Shown: positions 48,426-60,355 of the stretch, in pieces
Position numbering within the stretch: position 1 is the stretch's first letter
Layout of the letters: every line of letters begins with the position of its first letter
NCBI GenBank assembly: GCA_022410635.1
Contig: JAJVDF010000164.1
Location: 905,404 to 969,403 of the forward strand
Direction of reading: 5' to 3'
Source: Tretioscincus oriximinensis
Taxonomy: Eukaryota > Chordata > Lepidosauria > Squamata > Gymnophthalmidae
Length of the DNA stretch: 64,000 bases
The notes under the pieces: model-generated
Told to the model about the DNA's origin: nothing
Databases searched by the model: none
Seen by the model: the letters and a program-made list of their open reading frames with translations, nothing else
Position numbers and translations under genes: made by a program

Positions 48426-51098
48426 AGGAACTTGACAGAAACATACCCAGACTATCTAGATTCCATAAATTTCTTAGAACAGATTATCTCAATGGGTTCT
48501 TCAAGCCTGCAGTGAGGAATTCTCACCATAAATCCAAACCCTTCAGTATCTGTTCTTGATATAGGATTTGCTACAAGTTTACCTGTCAAGTTTGATTTGT
48601 AACATGCTGAGACATTCCCAAGGGCATTGTGGAGACCATAAAGGCCTAAAATGGCTTTCTTGAAGCTTCTTCTTTGTGGAAATGGTAGTTCCCAAAGCAG
48701 ATTACAGGGAGATTTCAATACTGTATTTGAGATAACCTCCACTGATTCAGACAAGGAAGGCATTGGTCAGTATGATGAATGGTATAACAACAACTCCATT
48801 TTGTTTACCTGTTCAAACACCAATAAATAATCCTTACCCTCAGTCATAGAGCAGCACTGGTGAGAGGAAAAGATTTATAAACTCTGTTGACTGCCCCACA
48901 CACTGTACAACTTGGTTTAACTGAAGCTGCACCAGGTATTTAGTGATGGTAATAGAAAATCTATGTAAACAGTATACTTCCCCCCAGCTTACAGTCTGAG
49001 GTCTTTGGGACAGATATCCATGTGCTGAGAATACTTTGAGCCAAGAATACTTCTCTAAGAAGACCAGGCTCATGAGAATTCATAATAGACTTGATGGAGA
49101 AACTGTATTTATGTGGTGAGAGACATACATAACTTGTGCAATTACAGGAAACATCTTAAAACAGGTTTGCTCATTAGTTCATGTACCTCTGTGTTTGTTG
49201 TGGTTAACTGTCTAGGACTGTTAATCAGACATATTTCCTGTAATCTACTATCTGATGCATTTATTTGGAAAAGTCAGGTATTGAAATTTATTTTTTTTGC
49301 ATGTAAAGCACAGGCCCTAGCACTAAGATGTACTTTACAAACTCAATTGAACTGACGGTGCAACCTATATGAGAAATACCTTACTTCCCTTTACTGTATC
49401 TAAGAGTCATTGCTGCTCCATTGTGCAAGAAACAGAAAAGCATTTCCCTTCTTCAGGATTAGATTAAACGTTCTTCTCAAAGTATGGAAAACCATTGGTT
49501 CATTTGCCAGCTAGAAGGTTTGTGAGAAAACTACAGCAAGTGAAGACATAGAAATCATCAGTTGATTTTTTAAAGTATTTGTCTGCCTTACTCCTAAAGA
49601 AAAATCATTAACAGGCTAATATTTTGTATATTAAGTTAGAATATTTGTCATTTCATATTGAAGTTTCCATGTCTGCATGTACAAAATGTATCTAAATATG
49701 ATTTCAGATGCTTACTCACCCCCAGCATTCCTAACTCATTTAAAAACTATTTTCTAACGAAGGCAGTTTTGCCCTTCTTGTCAGTTTTTTTGAGTTTCTC
49801 TTAATTCTTTGCCATTTCAAAATCTTCATTCATTTAAATGCCTCAGCTGTGTAAAATTTCCATTTGTTTCATGGATTGCTTTTCCATTTCTTTTTAATAC
49901 CTCATGCCCTCTCACCACTCCTGTTGTTCATATGTATCAATTTTTTGTGTTGTACAACCGATCTTTTGGAGTGAATTCTGAATTAGATGAACCAAGATTT
50001 TTCAATCTGAAGGATTTGGTTTTTTGAATTGGGCATTCTTCCCTCTGGAATGATCACAAAACCATTTACAATCTCCTTCCATTAATCTTTACCTTAGAAA
50101 AATAAGATTTTTGAGTACTATTCGGTGGGAGTTGCTTTACACAATCAAGCATGCACTTGTTTGTTTATATGTGCAAGTGTTGGGTATTTGAAAAAGCTAG
50201 ATATTTTTGTAGATTAATTAATGGATTTGGATTAAGAATTTATGTGCCATGAACAATACTGACATTCCAGAAATAAAAGACATTTTATTTGAGGCTTAAG
50301 CATTACATGCAAGAGTTTAGAAAAATGTCACACAAAACAGATAACTGGGAAAAATAAGTTTTGGAACAGTAACAGTTTGATTATCTGTACAAAAAAAAAG
50401 AAAAAAAGAATGCTATATAAGAGTTCCGTGGTCACAGCAAGAACAAATATAAATTTGGGAAAGCTTATTAACTTGAGGAAAGTTCTGAGGACAAATAATG
50501 AATCCCTCAAAAGATAAAACTATTTTGAAAAGATTTATGAACTTAGTAGCTTGAAAGGGGCTGTATTTCTTTGTTGGATTGGTATAATGTTAGCATTTGT
50601 TTTAGCATTGTTATATGCAGTATGCTTTGAGATCTTACAAGTTACTTTGACTTGCATGTTTGGGATGATTGGTATTTGTACGACACTGAAATTTATAATG
50701 AAAATCAATAAAAAGGAAAATTAAATTTATTAGGCAGACCAGGTCACCTCAATGTAGAGAGTAAGGGTTCACATAATTAGTACTTAATTCCAGCATTGTA
50801 TGGGTTATGTATCCCAGACCAAGGTGTTTTGCCTTGGGCGAGGATTGAAAGAGCATGTACAAGTAGAAGGTAAATGATTTTGCATGTCATTTCCAACTTC
50901 CATGGCCTGGAAATAAGTAGCATGAACACCTTATGACTTATTCTTCAGCAGATGTCATCTGAACGGTACTTTTACAATATGAATTTGGAATGGTAACTAA
51001 TTATTAATATCCTGTCCTGTGCTATGGTTCTCCTAATCCATCAAACATTCTGCATTCCATGGTCATTTAATAGGCAATTTCTAATGTTTCTAAGCTCT
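48426..51098. other. AT-rich DNA without recognised gene
   Basis: About 2.7 kb. The 103-codon minus-strand frame at 48452-48763 has no LINE similarity and no known domain. Confidence 0.35.
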
Positions 51099-51116
51099 CC
51101 CCCCCCCCCCCCCCCC
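51099..51116. repeat. Poly-C tract (C18)
   Basis: Run of 18 C ending in GCATTAG; the longest C run seen. Confidence 0.9.
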
Positions 51117-51524
51117 GCATTAGTTGGACTCTGTATTTTATGTGTAGATTTGATAGTTTAAGATACAGAAAGGTCCATGAGCTGCCAGTGAAGTCACTAG
51201 TGATGCAACAATACAGGATGCCATATAATTGGCATCTGCAGCACAACTTGTGAATAAAATATTTTCTTTTTTTAAAGTTCTAGATAGCAACTAGAAGCTT
51301 CTTTGGAATTACTACTAAAAATTTGAACCTATTGACAGGTGAGTGATGAAAGCCCTTGATTGACACATGTATCCAGGGATTTTGCCAGCATGAGATACCT
51401 GGAAGTGCTTATGACAACTGTTGCACATGGGTACTGTCTACTCTGCTTCAGAATTGGTCATGCACAGACCTAGGAAGCCATGCCAGTCAAGAGGATTGTA
51501 CTACCCCCAAAGTAGGTTTTATTT

Positions 51525-51565
51525 TGCTATTTTGGAGAAACCTACCATGTTTCTCCAAAATAGCA
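51525..51565. repeat. Perfect 17-bp hairpin
   Basis: TGCTATTTTGGAGAAAC, a 7-base loop CTACCAT, then the exact inverted copy. It lies two bases before the longer PLE-derived hairpin. An RNA or DNA hairpin, or a small duplication by template switching, would explain it. Confidence 0.9.
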
Positions 51566-51566
51566 T

Positions 51567-51720
51567 GTCCAGCAAAGGGGATAGTAGCACTTTGAGACTA
51601 ACAGGAGAAAAGTGGGTGGCATAAGCTTTCGTAGACGCCCACGTTTCTCCTGTTAATCTCAAAGTGCTACTAGCTCCTTTGCTGGACTTTCTATTAGATT
51701 AACATGGCTATTTCTCTGAA
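51567..51720. mobile_element. Penelope-like terminal hairpin and 3' end
   Basis: Arms 51567-51610 and 51644-51687 are 44 bp each and inverted, with about three mismatches (GTCCAGCAAAGG...AACAGGAGAAA). The 33-base loop, read on the minus strand, carries CGTGGGCGTCTACGAAAGC and TTATGCCACCC, the second half of a hammerhead-like core including GAAA. After the right arm comes AACATGGCTATTTCTCTGAA, the PLE 3' end also found inverted at 15119 and 19329. No coding sequence. Confidence 0.65.
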
Positions 51721-51746
51721 ATCTATAGCATGGTTATGGTGGATTA

Positions 51747-51850
51747 GAACATAAGAACATAATTGGAGCTCTGCTGGATTGGGCTGAAGCCCATCTAGTC
51801 CAGCATTCTGTTTCAATCGCACCCGGGCAATCTGGAACACAAGAAGGTGA
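51747..51850 (-). mobile_element. CR1 LINE 3'-end fragment, inverted
   Basis: GAACATAAGAACATAA...CTGCTGGATTGGGCTGAAGC...CATCTAGTCCAGCATTCTG is the reverse complement of the CR1 end seen at 46530-46590. It lies directly beside the PLE fragment. Confidence 0.75.
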
Positions 51851-53530
51851 AAATCTTCACTGCTTTGTGTGGCAATCGTTTCATAGCTATGCTACAAGCA
51901 TGCATCTAAATTCTATCTGGATGCTCCCAATGACAATGAATAGAAAACAATAACAAATTCCACTTGTACAAAGAGTCTGAGGAAACAATAGACCATTTAT
52001 TTTGTAGATGCAAGAAAATTACAGAAATTGATTCTGGATATACAGGTATGCTGAATAGAATATGGGTGTGCGTGATAGAAGTGTGTGTGTGTATGAGAGC
52101 GAGAGAGAATATGTATGAAATCATCACCATCAGAGATCCAATATACAGAATGGCAATTCTTCACTTGTTTCAAAAGCCGAAACCCCTAAAATAATGCTTA
52201 AAACTGCACACTCTTTATGGTGTATATATTGAATCTGAGGCAATATCTCTCTTGCATTAGAAAAAAGGCACTAGAATTCATATATTCTTTAAGTAAAGGG
52301 AAATGGTGCTTTACGAGAAAAAGGATTGAAGAGAGAAACAAAAATAAAATTTTCCACTTAATGCATCTTGGAACTTGCATTTTCCTTCCCTTTTAGGTTG
52401 CATTTTACATAACATTTGAAAAGTACTGTCAAAACAACTCATAAAAGAGGAAAAAATGTAATTGTCTTGACATACAGTGATTATCAAGGACTGAAACGGC
52501 AGAGGATTGTTACTTTTGTTTGTGATTTTATTTTTTAAAAGCAAAAAAAAAAAGGAAAGAAAGAAATCAACCTAGAAGTGCCCACAGTTTCCCAACTGTT
52601 CTATTTTTACTAATGTAAAAGTTTCATAGAAGGGTCAGATTTAGGCCTCTGTGTGGGAAACAACAGTCACTGCCAGCAATAGGGCAAGATTGCTGGTGGC
52701 TTGAGGTTTCCATGTTTTACAGCATTCCAGGCATTTCTGGATAATATGCCAAATGGATAATACTAAATCTCCAGGACTTTCTGTGAATTAGCAACCTTTT
52801 GAATTGTTTTGAAAATCATGTCTTATTTTTAACATGTGAAATGTTTACAGCAGTTGCTCATGATCTTTCTCTTTTCTTAACCCCCACCCCTTTTTCCTAG
52901 TGTGCTCAGTGTGCAGCACAGGAAATGTTAAGATTGTTCCTAATAAATCAACATTAACTGCACTATCACTCAGTCTCTCGTTTGCTTATAATTTTCTCAT
53001 CTGATTTGTGAAATACTGGTTATGGGGAAAATCAGCATTAAGTTTATAATACGTAGGGGTATACATTGTAATAAGTGAATTAAATATTGCCCAGTACATT
53101 ACTGATTACCATTTTTTCTGCTTGCTATAGGGATAAAAACTATCCCATTTTTTCTTGGTAGGATCACAGCCTTCTCTTCTCAACACTTTTACCCAGCAGC
53201 ATGGGTAAAAGTAGATATGACTAGGTTTTCTCTCTTTTTCAAGTTAAGAATTGAGAGAACCAGATAGAGAAATAAATTTGCTAGCAGAAGTATTTGACAC
53301 AACTGATTTGATGAAAGATGAAAGGGACATTGCTAATGGATCACCATCAGCAAGTTGTCTGGTTGAAAAATTAAAATTTTTGAACCCAAAAACAATATCT
53401 ATTCTTCTCTTTCTATTTTATTGTTATTATCTCAAAGTTTTAAGAGACTAGAAAGAGCAAGTAATTTGCCTCATATGTCCATGCAGATGTCCTCCTCCTC
53501 CTTTGATATCACCAGTTTATTAATGATATA
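51851..53530. other. AT-rich DNA without recognised gene
   Basis: Contains a short GT/GA run near 52080-52108 and an A12 run near 52540. The frame at 53251-53451 lies just upstream of the CR1 remnant and is not recognised as part of it. Confidence 0.4.
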
Positions 53531-55062
53531 TGTAGACTGTAAATAACTGAAACACTTTTTTGAAAATTCCTGGAGAACTGGAAAAGTCCCAGTAGATTGG
53601 AGAAAAGAAAATGTCCCTATATTCAAGAAGTGGGGAAAGTAGAGCCAGGAAACTACAGCCCTATAAGTCTGATTTCAATACTGGGCAGGATCCATGAACA
53701 GGTTATTAAACAGCATGTATGCCTGCAACTGGATGGGAATACAGTAATTAACCAGAGCCAACGTGGATTTGTTTTAAATGACAAACCTAATTTTCTTCAA
53801 TGTTAGATTCAAATAATGGATCGATCAGAGAAATGCAGTAAACATAGTATATCTTAACTGCAGCAAAGCATTTGACAAATATCACATGCTGTCTTTACTG
53901 AAAAACTGATCAAATATGAGATTGACAAGACAACAGTCAGAATAATTCGTAACTGGTTTAGTGCTCATATTTATTATTTAATTATTTATTTACATTTATA
54001 CCCGCGCCCCATACCCGAAGGTCTCGAGGTGGCAACAACAACAAAAAGTACAAAATTTACATTTTAAAACTGTACAATCAGTATCTGAATGTGGAAGGGA
54101 AAAAATAACATTTCTTCAACCAAAGGCCAGATTGAGGAGATACATCTTTAAGGACCTTCTAAAAGAATACAGTGATGATGACAGACACACCTCGAGGGGG
54201 AGTTTATTTCAAAGACTGGGGGCAACCACCAAGAAGGGCTTACCTCAGGTTTCCACACCATTGGCTATTGAAAGAGGTGGTACAACCAGGAGGGCCTCCC
54301 CTGCAGATCTTAAGGCATGGGCAGGTTGATATGGGAGAAGGCGTTCCTTTATGTATTTGGGTATTGTTAATAAATTGCTTCATATCTAATTGGAAGAATG
54401 TCTCAAGGGGGTATTATAAAGTTTTGTCCCAAGCTCAGTGCTATTTAATATTTTTATAAATGACTTGGATCAAATAATTGAGGGAAAACAGATCAAATTT
54501 ACTGATGACACAAAGCTAGGATATGCTGCTAATACTAAAGAACACAGAGAGAGGATTAAAAAAGATTAGACAAATTTGAATTGTCTATTGGTAGATTGGT
54601 ATATCAGATTAAACATGAGTTAGCAGTGTAAAGCAGCTGCAAAAAAGGTGCAGTCCTGGGACTTACTAAGAGGAGCATAACATCTAGATCTGGTCATTCC
54701 GGTTCAAATGAGAGTTATAAAGATGGTGAGTGGTCTGGAAACTATGAGGAGTATTTAGAGGATCTAGAGATGTTTAGTTTCCCAAAGAGAAGACTGAGAG
54801 GAGAGGGATTAGCCCTATTCTCAACGGAACACAGAAGGACTAGGAGCAATGAGATGAAACAGCAAGGAAGAAGATACAGATTAAAATTTTCTGACAGTAA
54901 GGGTGATCAGATTGCCACAGGAGGGGTTAGTTTTCCTTAGTAGATATCTTCAAACAGAGGCTGAACTGGGATGCTTTAATGAATCCTACACAGAGCAGGA
55001 TATTGGACCTGATGGTCCTGGAGATCCGTCCCCACTCTGTGGTTCGGTGAATCTATAACCCA
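53531..55062 (+). pseudogene. CR1 LINE reverse transcriptase remnant, split by R1
   Basis: Plus-strand CR1 RT in two halves. First half (53550-53960): WRTGKVPVDWRKENV, PIFKKWG, GNYSPISLISILGRIHEQ, then QRGF, an AFDKYHMLSLL-type palm segment and IIRNWFSAH. Second half (54385 on): ISNWKNVSRG, then SSVLFNIFINDLDQ and KFTDDTKLG, where the catalytic FADD is FTDD. The second half continues with worn trailer to about 55060, including a late CCTGATGGTCCTGGAGATCC block. Stops, frameshifts and a short loss before VLFN make it inactive. The two halves match the expected order of one CR1, so R1 (53966-54352) inserted into it. Confidence 0.8.
53966..54352 (+). repeat. R1 repeat inserted in CR1
   Basis: The most complete R1 copy: a TTATTTATTTACATTTATAC lead, the CCCGCGCCCCATACCCGAAG start, the ACATTTTAAAACTGTAC region, a 65-codon open stretch from 54132 shared with 14727, and AGGAGGGCCTCCCCTGCAGA near the end. 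It interrupts the RT palm-to-thumb region of the CR1 around it, so R1 was active after CR1 inserted. Confidence 0.75.
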
Positions 55063-57239
55063 TACACTTCAAACTTTATTATGCATTGTTTAATCATAGC
55101 AGTTGATTCTAGAATACATTTCAATCAATTAAATTTAATTAATTTATTGTCTAATTCCAGAAAAACCTGTTTCCTGAATTCAAAATAACCTGTCTTTTCT
55201 GATAAAACCCACCTTTTGAATGTTTGTGTAGCTGATGAACTCTTGTGTTCATTTAATTGGAAGGCCTGAACTTGGTCTCTCAAGTGAAATAGATAACTGC
55301 TTTGTCTACATGGTATATTATGATGAGTATCATCTGTAATTACTGACCTGAATTCACTGCATTTAGACAAATCGTGCATGCTAAGCAACTCAACTAGGAA
55401 CATCAACCTATTGTACAATTGCTTTTATGTCCTACTTAAACAGAGCATTCCAGGGCAAGATAATAGTTACTGAATCATTCTACTGGCACATTTAGAATAA
55501 AAAAAAATCAAAGCAACCTTTCAGTTGAAAGCCTACGTGTGTCCCCTGTTTTAGAGGAGAAAAAATGCTACCATACTTGAAAAGAATATCACACCAGTTG
55601 TTTCATACGATATTACCAAGACCTTTTACTAAAGTGAAAAGTTACTTGTCCTATTCTAGAGGGTACATTATCAGTAACTAAAAGTGAGCAGGAATCTGAT
55701 TCCAATTTTAACAATCAGACAAACCTGTAGAGATGCATTAAGTGGAAAACCCACAGAAAAGAGCAGCGCCTATAGGAAATCTTGCAGGGTTCAGAGAAGT
55801 GCAGTTTCGTGTGACCTCGCAGATTGGAAATAAAAAGGCTGCGATTAGTTCTGTGTCAGTTCTTATCATGAGTGTGGCAGAGTAATTGAGGATGTTAAGC
55901 TGTCAAATACCATCAAGGGTTAATACAAATACTATCAGGAGGCAAAGAACTTTGGATAAATAGCTTGCAGTGTATGAGAAGTGTCATGTCATATGGGGGA
56001 AACGCAATTCATAATTCAGAAGCATGAGCAAGAAGCTTCTGGTACTGTGACCATTGGTTGCTATTCAAATGCAGGATTAGGCACCAGACTCTCACAGTTA
56101 CTCCCTTTAGTTATTGGGAAGTGGGTTCCCTGTGATTCTGGGACTAATTTAAAGCCACTGTGACACACAGCCATAGATAGATCTAGCCTCTATGGATTTG
56201 TTTAACTCTTTTAAAGCCATTTAAATTTCTTATGGCACCAGAAGGCAGTGACATGAATGAATGTGTTAAAAATCTCTTTGGGCAAACAGAAGAAAGCTGT
56301 GCTGAAGCTGCTGAACCAGATCATGTTGGGTCACTGTTCCTCTTTGTTGGTTAGGGTCTCAAGGCCTCCAATGCTACTGACTAGAACTCCCATTACTCCT
56401 GACCTTTAACATGCTGCATTGGGCAAGTGGTAGGGGAAAAAACTAAAACAAGACAGAGAAGGGCAGAAATTAACCAACATTGATTCTGAGGCCTGATTTC
56501 TGCTTGATCTTATTCTGTTCCAGAAAGCGATTGTAGGGGTCTGTGATAACCTGGAATGACATGTTGACAGCAAACCTCATAGATACCTTTCTGGGACAGA
56601 ATAAGGCCAAGTGCAAATCAAAACTGACTTCTGCCTTCCTTTATCAGTTGAAATAGAGGGACTAAAGAGTTGATGATTGAAAATATTAGTAATATAAAAT
56701 ATACACCTATTGAAGACTTCTAATTTTGCATAGGCTTAGCTATCAATTGTGAACTGTTCTATTCTTTTTTGGGCCTTCAATTGCTTTGTCATGTTTTATA
56801 GGAAGTGGCAGTAACACAGTAAAAAATAAACCATGATGTAAATGATTGAATATAGAGGTTAGTGTACCAGTGAAACCTCATGTCAGGAGCACATGCTGGC
56901 TCAAAATTGTACAGAAACAAATTTAACTTAACTGTAGCTTTAGTGGCTGAAGAACTGCAGAAGTGGTGGCCAAATTCCTATAGCAAGACGTGGTTGACTG
57001 TGATTAGATGCTAAGCACTTGCTGTTCTTATCTCACTGCAGAATTGGAAGATGCTTCCTCTGGATGACAGTTCTGGTTTTGACATATTGGAATTACTTTT
57101 TGTAAACTGTTCCCAGGGAACATGAGGGAAGAGAACCATGTTGTCTTTTGGGTTTCCTAGAGGCATTTGCCTGACTCATAAAAAGGCTGCTCGTTGGACT
57201 AGCCTGATCAATCAGGTCTCTTATGCGCTTATGTTGATT
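55063..57239. other. AT-rich DNA without recognised gene
   Basis: About 2.2 kb. The 97-codon minus-strand frame at 55125-55418 has no domain. No repeat recognised. Confidence 0.4.
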
Positions 57240-58130
57240 TTGGCAGTGTTCTTGTCCACCTCCATTAACTCCACAACCCTTCCTTAATTAGCATTCTTTA
57301 TAGCTAATCATTGTGATACAGATTTATAGAGTTTTCACATGAGCTGGCTTCCCACAAGTTTTATTGCATTTGAAATACTTAGCAGCAGTGTGCTGGCAAC
57401 GTGTGATGGTGGGAATAGATGCCTTCCTCCAAGAGAGAGGGAAATGGCTGTTGCGTCTAATTGATTGCTCTGTGGAGCTCGGCCTTGCGCCTCACCCTCA
57501 AGGCTTGACTCTGCACCATATGCCTGGTGTCAGTGTTTGGAAACCAGCTGGTCAGTCGAAGCACATCCTGTGGGAAGCTGGCAGTTTAGAGCAGGCAGCA
57601 GCGAAGCCATCAGCATGCTAGAAAACGCCTTCTGCCTGTGTTTTGATAATAGTTCTGCAGGCCTTAATTATGCTGTATGACAACACCATTCAGGGACTAT
57701 CAAAATAAACCATTTCACAAGGTTCACTATTAGCAAGTTTAGGGTTTCTTTTCAAACAGAGTATGCAAATAGACTTCGCCTGTCCCGTTTTTTCCTTAGA
57801 ATTTTTTTTATTTAGATGTGTGTAAGATTGCAGAGCGGGAAATCCACCCTCCTGCTCCTAAGTGAAGAGATTTCAGGCTGCTGTAAATGTGGTTTTTCTA
57901 AGCAGCAGAGTCTTGAGAGTCCTCCCCAAATAGCTATCATTGGAAGCGAAAGTATGTAGGGTCCATTAAGGCCATTTAAAGTTGAGGCTTAGTCTAATAG
58001 CATTAAATTGATATAGTGACTGCAAATGGGGCATTATAAGTTAATGCTCATAAACTGCGAAGGGTGTCTGCATTCTTGCTGTCAACACAATAGTGCTTTA
58101 GGAACATCTATGTTGTGAGGAATGTTCAGG
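57240..58130. other. Possible conserved noncoding block
   Basis: Unique sequence with moderate GC, free of recognised repeats. It contains homeodomain-type clusters (CTTAATTAGC near 57283, GTCTAATTGATTG near 57456) and a perfect POU octamer ATGCAAAT at 57763-57770. Two overlapping plus-strand frames (85 and 71 codons) use the same bases and show no domain. Enhancer identity is inferred. Confidence 0.35.
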
Positions 58131-59215
58131 ACTAATGGGCTGGTATTTTTGCTGGCAATAGAAATAATAGGATACTGACTAGAAGTTAGCTTTTGATTAA
58201 GTGTCTCTTGTGAACTAATGAAATTGGTTGGAATCAGTTTATTTTAGAAGAAACTAATGTTACATTTGCATTTGCTTAAAATGATGAGTCCATTATGAGT
58301 CTCTTTGATTGGTTCCTCTTGAGTACAAGAAAAAGGCTTTGACTTTTTCCTATCGCAATACGAATAGTCCCTTCTGTGCAATGAATTCATTTCTGTAGCA
58401 GCTCCTGTACTTCTTTTCCCTTGAAACAATAGTCTTGGGACTGACAGTACAGAATAAAGATTGAAATCTGGATTTCTGTTTGCTAAAATACTACATGTGC
58501 CAATTTTAGCTCGTTATTGTTGGCTCCAAATAACGGGCCTTTCTGTTCTGAACGTTCTCAGCTTGCCTAGAATTGCCTAGTCAGCTTATGCTAGAATTTG
58601 TGTCATTCCATCAAACACACACCTGTGTATCTTTTGCAAATTTGAATGCATTGATGTAATAAAGTTGCTGTTGGGAAAGTGGTGTACATGTGCACATAGA
58701 ACTGCTAATAGAGGTCATATTAGAGAGTGGAACACAATTGCTGGACAGAAATGTATTTTCTGCTAAATAATCTCAGATCTGAACAGTGAATGTATCCAGA
58801 TTTCTCTCTTTTATATAGATAGTGACCACAACTGTTAGTGTTGATATGAAGAAACTAAAAGGGGAAATTGCTGGAGCTATAAAAGGACAAGTGTTGAACT
58901 AATGCTGCTGATAAATACTCAAGAGAGAAGCATGCCAGAAGCAATGTTGATATTTGTCTGTCTCTGCACCAGTAAGTATAGCGGGTTGAGCACATTCAGA
59001 GCCAACAGTATTCAGAAAGAGCAAATGAAAAATGACCTTCATTTTGTTTTTGAGTGATTAGATTTTTCTGCAGCGTTAGTGCCTGTTTTGGTCCCTCATT
59101 TTAAATGTGTCCTGTGGTGTTCAAGGATTTATTTTATTTTATTCATTTATTTATCAGTGGAATTAGCCTGTTGTAATAGGATAATGCAATGGGCCTTGTT
59201 CCCATCCAACTTATG
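58131..59215. other. AT-rich DNA without recognised gene
   Basis: No supportable feature apart from a TTTATTTTATTCATTTATTT patch near 59130-59155. Confidence 0.4.
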
Positions 59216-59455
59216 TGAAGGGAGGGGGCATGGGAGGGAGAAGAAGGGGAGGGTGTATATGTGTTTGTGTGGGAGAGGGGAAATATAGAAGGGGAAGTGT
59301 GTGTGTTTGTGTGTGAAGGGAGGGGGCATGGGAGGGAGGAGCAAGGCAGTCTGTACATGTGTGTGTAGGGAGAAAGCAAGGAATGGAGGAGAGGGAAGTA
59401 TGTGTGTGCGCGTGTGAAGGGAGGGAGGGGGAGGAAATGTTTGTGTGTGAGAGAG
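59216..59455. repeat. Degenerate GT/GGGA-rich minisatellite
   Basis: Repeats of a GTGTGTGAAGGGAGGGGG-type unit; GGGAGGGGGCATGGGAGGGA recurs at 59220 and 59319. The G-run density would allow G-quadruplexes on the plus strand. It creates a false 195-codon Pro/Ser/His-rich frame on the minus strand. Confidence 0.8.
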
Positions 59456-59820
59456 CTCTGCTGGGACGACAGGACTGGTCCCCTCCTCAGTCAAAGGCAA
59501 AGAGGGGATGCAACCCAGCAGGCTGTAGAAGAGGCTGCTGATGTCCCCAGAGTGATGCCTCCCCAACCTGCTTCGTTGGGTACATAGCCCCAAATGGGGA
59601 CGGGCAGGCTCTGCTGGATGCCTTGCACCAAACAGAATGGGAGGGAGTAATGGCAGGTCACACCATCGATCATGGTGTGAATTCTGTGGGGGCGGGGCCT
59701 GGGGGGATGGGGGAAAGGCTGACAGAAGACACACCTGTGGGCAGGGTTGGTTGTGGGTGTTCTGACCTCTCTGAATGGATTATAAGGTCCAATGAGGGCT
59801 GGCTTAGAAGCTCATAAACA
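59456..59820. other. GC-rich unique-looking stretch
   Basis: Follows the minisatellite and contains GGGGGCGGGGCCTGGGGGGA near 59690 and a CACCATCGATCATGGTG hairpin at 59661-59677. It could be a CpG-poor GC island or part of an unrecognised element. Confidence 0.3.
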
Positions 59821-59837
59821 GTGAGATGCATCTTATT

Positions 59838-59955
59838 AAGATGTCAGATACTTATACCCTGCCTTATACCCAAAGGTTTCAGAGCGGACAACAATAAAAA
59901 TAACAACATAAAGTTGACATATTAAAACAGTATCTGAAGGTGGGAAGAAAAGAAC
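59838..59955 (+). repeat. R1 5' fragment
   Basis: TATACCCTGCCTTATACCCA, AAGGTTTCAGAGCGG, then TATTAAAACAGTATCTGAAG, all matching other R1 starts; truncated after about 120 bp. Confidence 0.65.
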
Positions 59956-60139
59956 ACTAAATATGATTCAATTAGGATACCAGTAGATAGGATTCCATGC
60001 TGAATCTATTTGATAGCTTCATTGAGGAGCAAAAAAAAAATCCTTTGCCATATTTAAGATACTGACTTTGGAAACTTGTACAGACCCAGGAAAAAATGCA
60101 AATATTAATGAGCCTGATATAAAAACATTTTTCCTTCTA

Positions 60140-60355
60140 TCATTTTTATAGTTGCTATAGAAACACCTTGGCCTTCATTCTTGCTAATTAGTTAGATTTT
60201 ACACATTTTATATTTGGAAATGCAAATCAGGTTTCATAAATTATTACTTATTTTTCCATTTATATTTACCATACTGATATTCAGATGCACACAGGAAGCC
60301 TGAGATATTAATTAGCTGCATAACACAAATAAGTGAGACATTTATGGTCACAAGA
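60140..60355. other. Possible conserved noncoding block
   Basis: AT-rich but complex sequence with CTAATTAGTTAG (60184), the POU octamer ATGCAAAT (60220-60227) and ATTAATTAGCTGCATAAC (60308-60325). The motif density suggests an enhancer; conservation is untested. Confidence 0.3.

Noticed and set aside
48452..48763. 103-codon minus-strand frame as the upstream part of the LINE
   Set aside because: It does not resemble reverse transcriptase; the LINE similarity stops near 48425.
59147..59734. 195-codon minus-strand frame
   Set aside because: Low-complexity Pro/Ser/His/Thr sequence produced by the GT/GGGA minisatellite.
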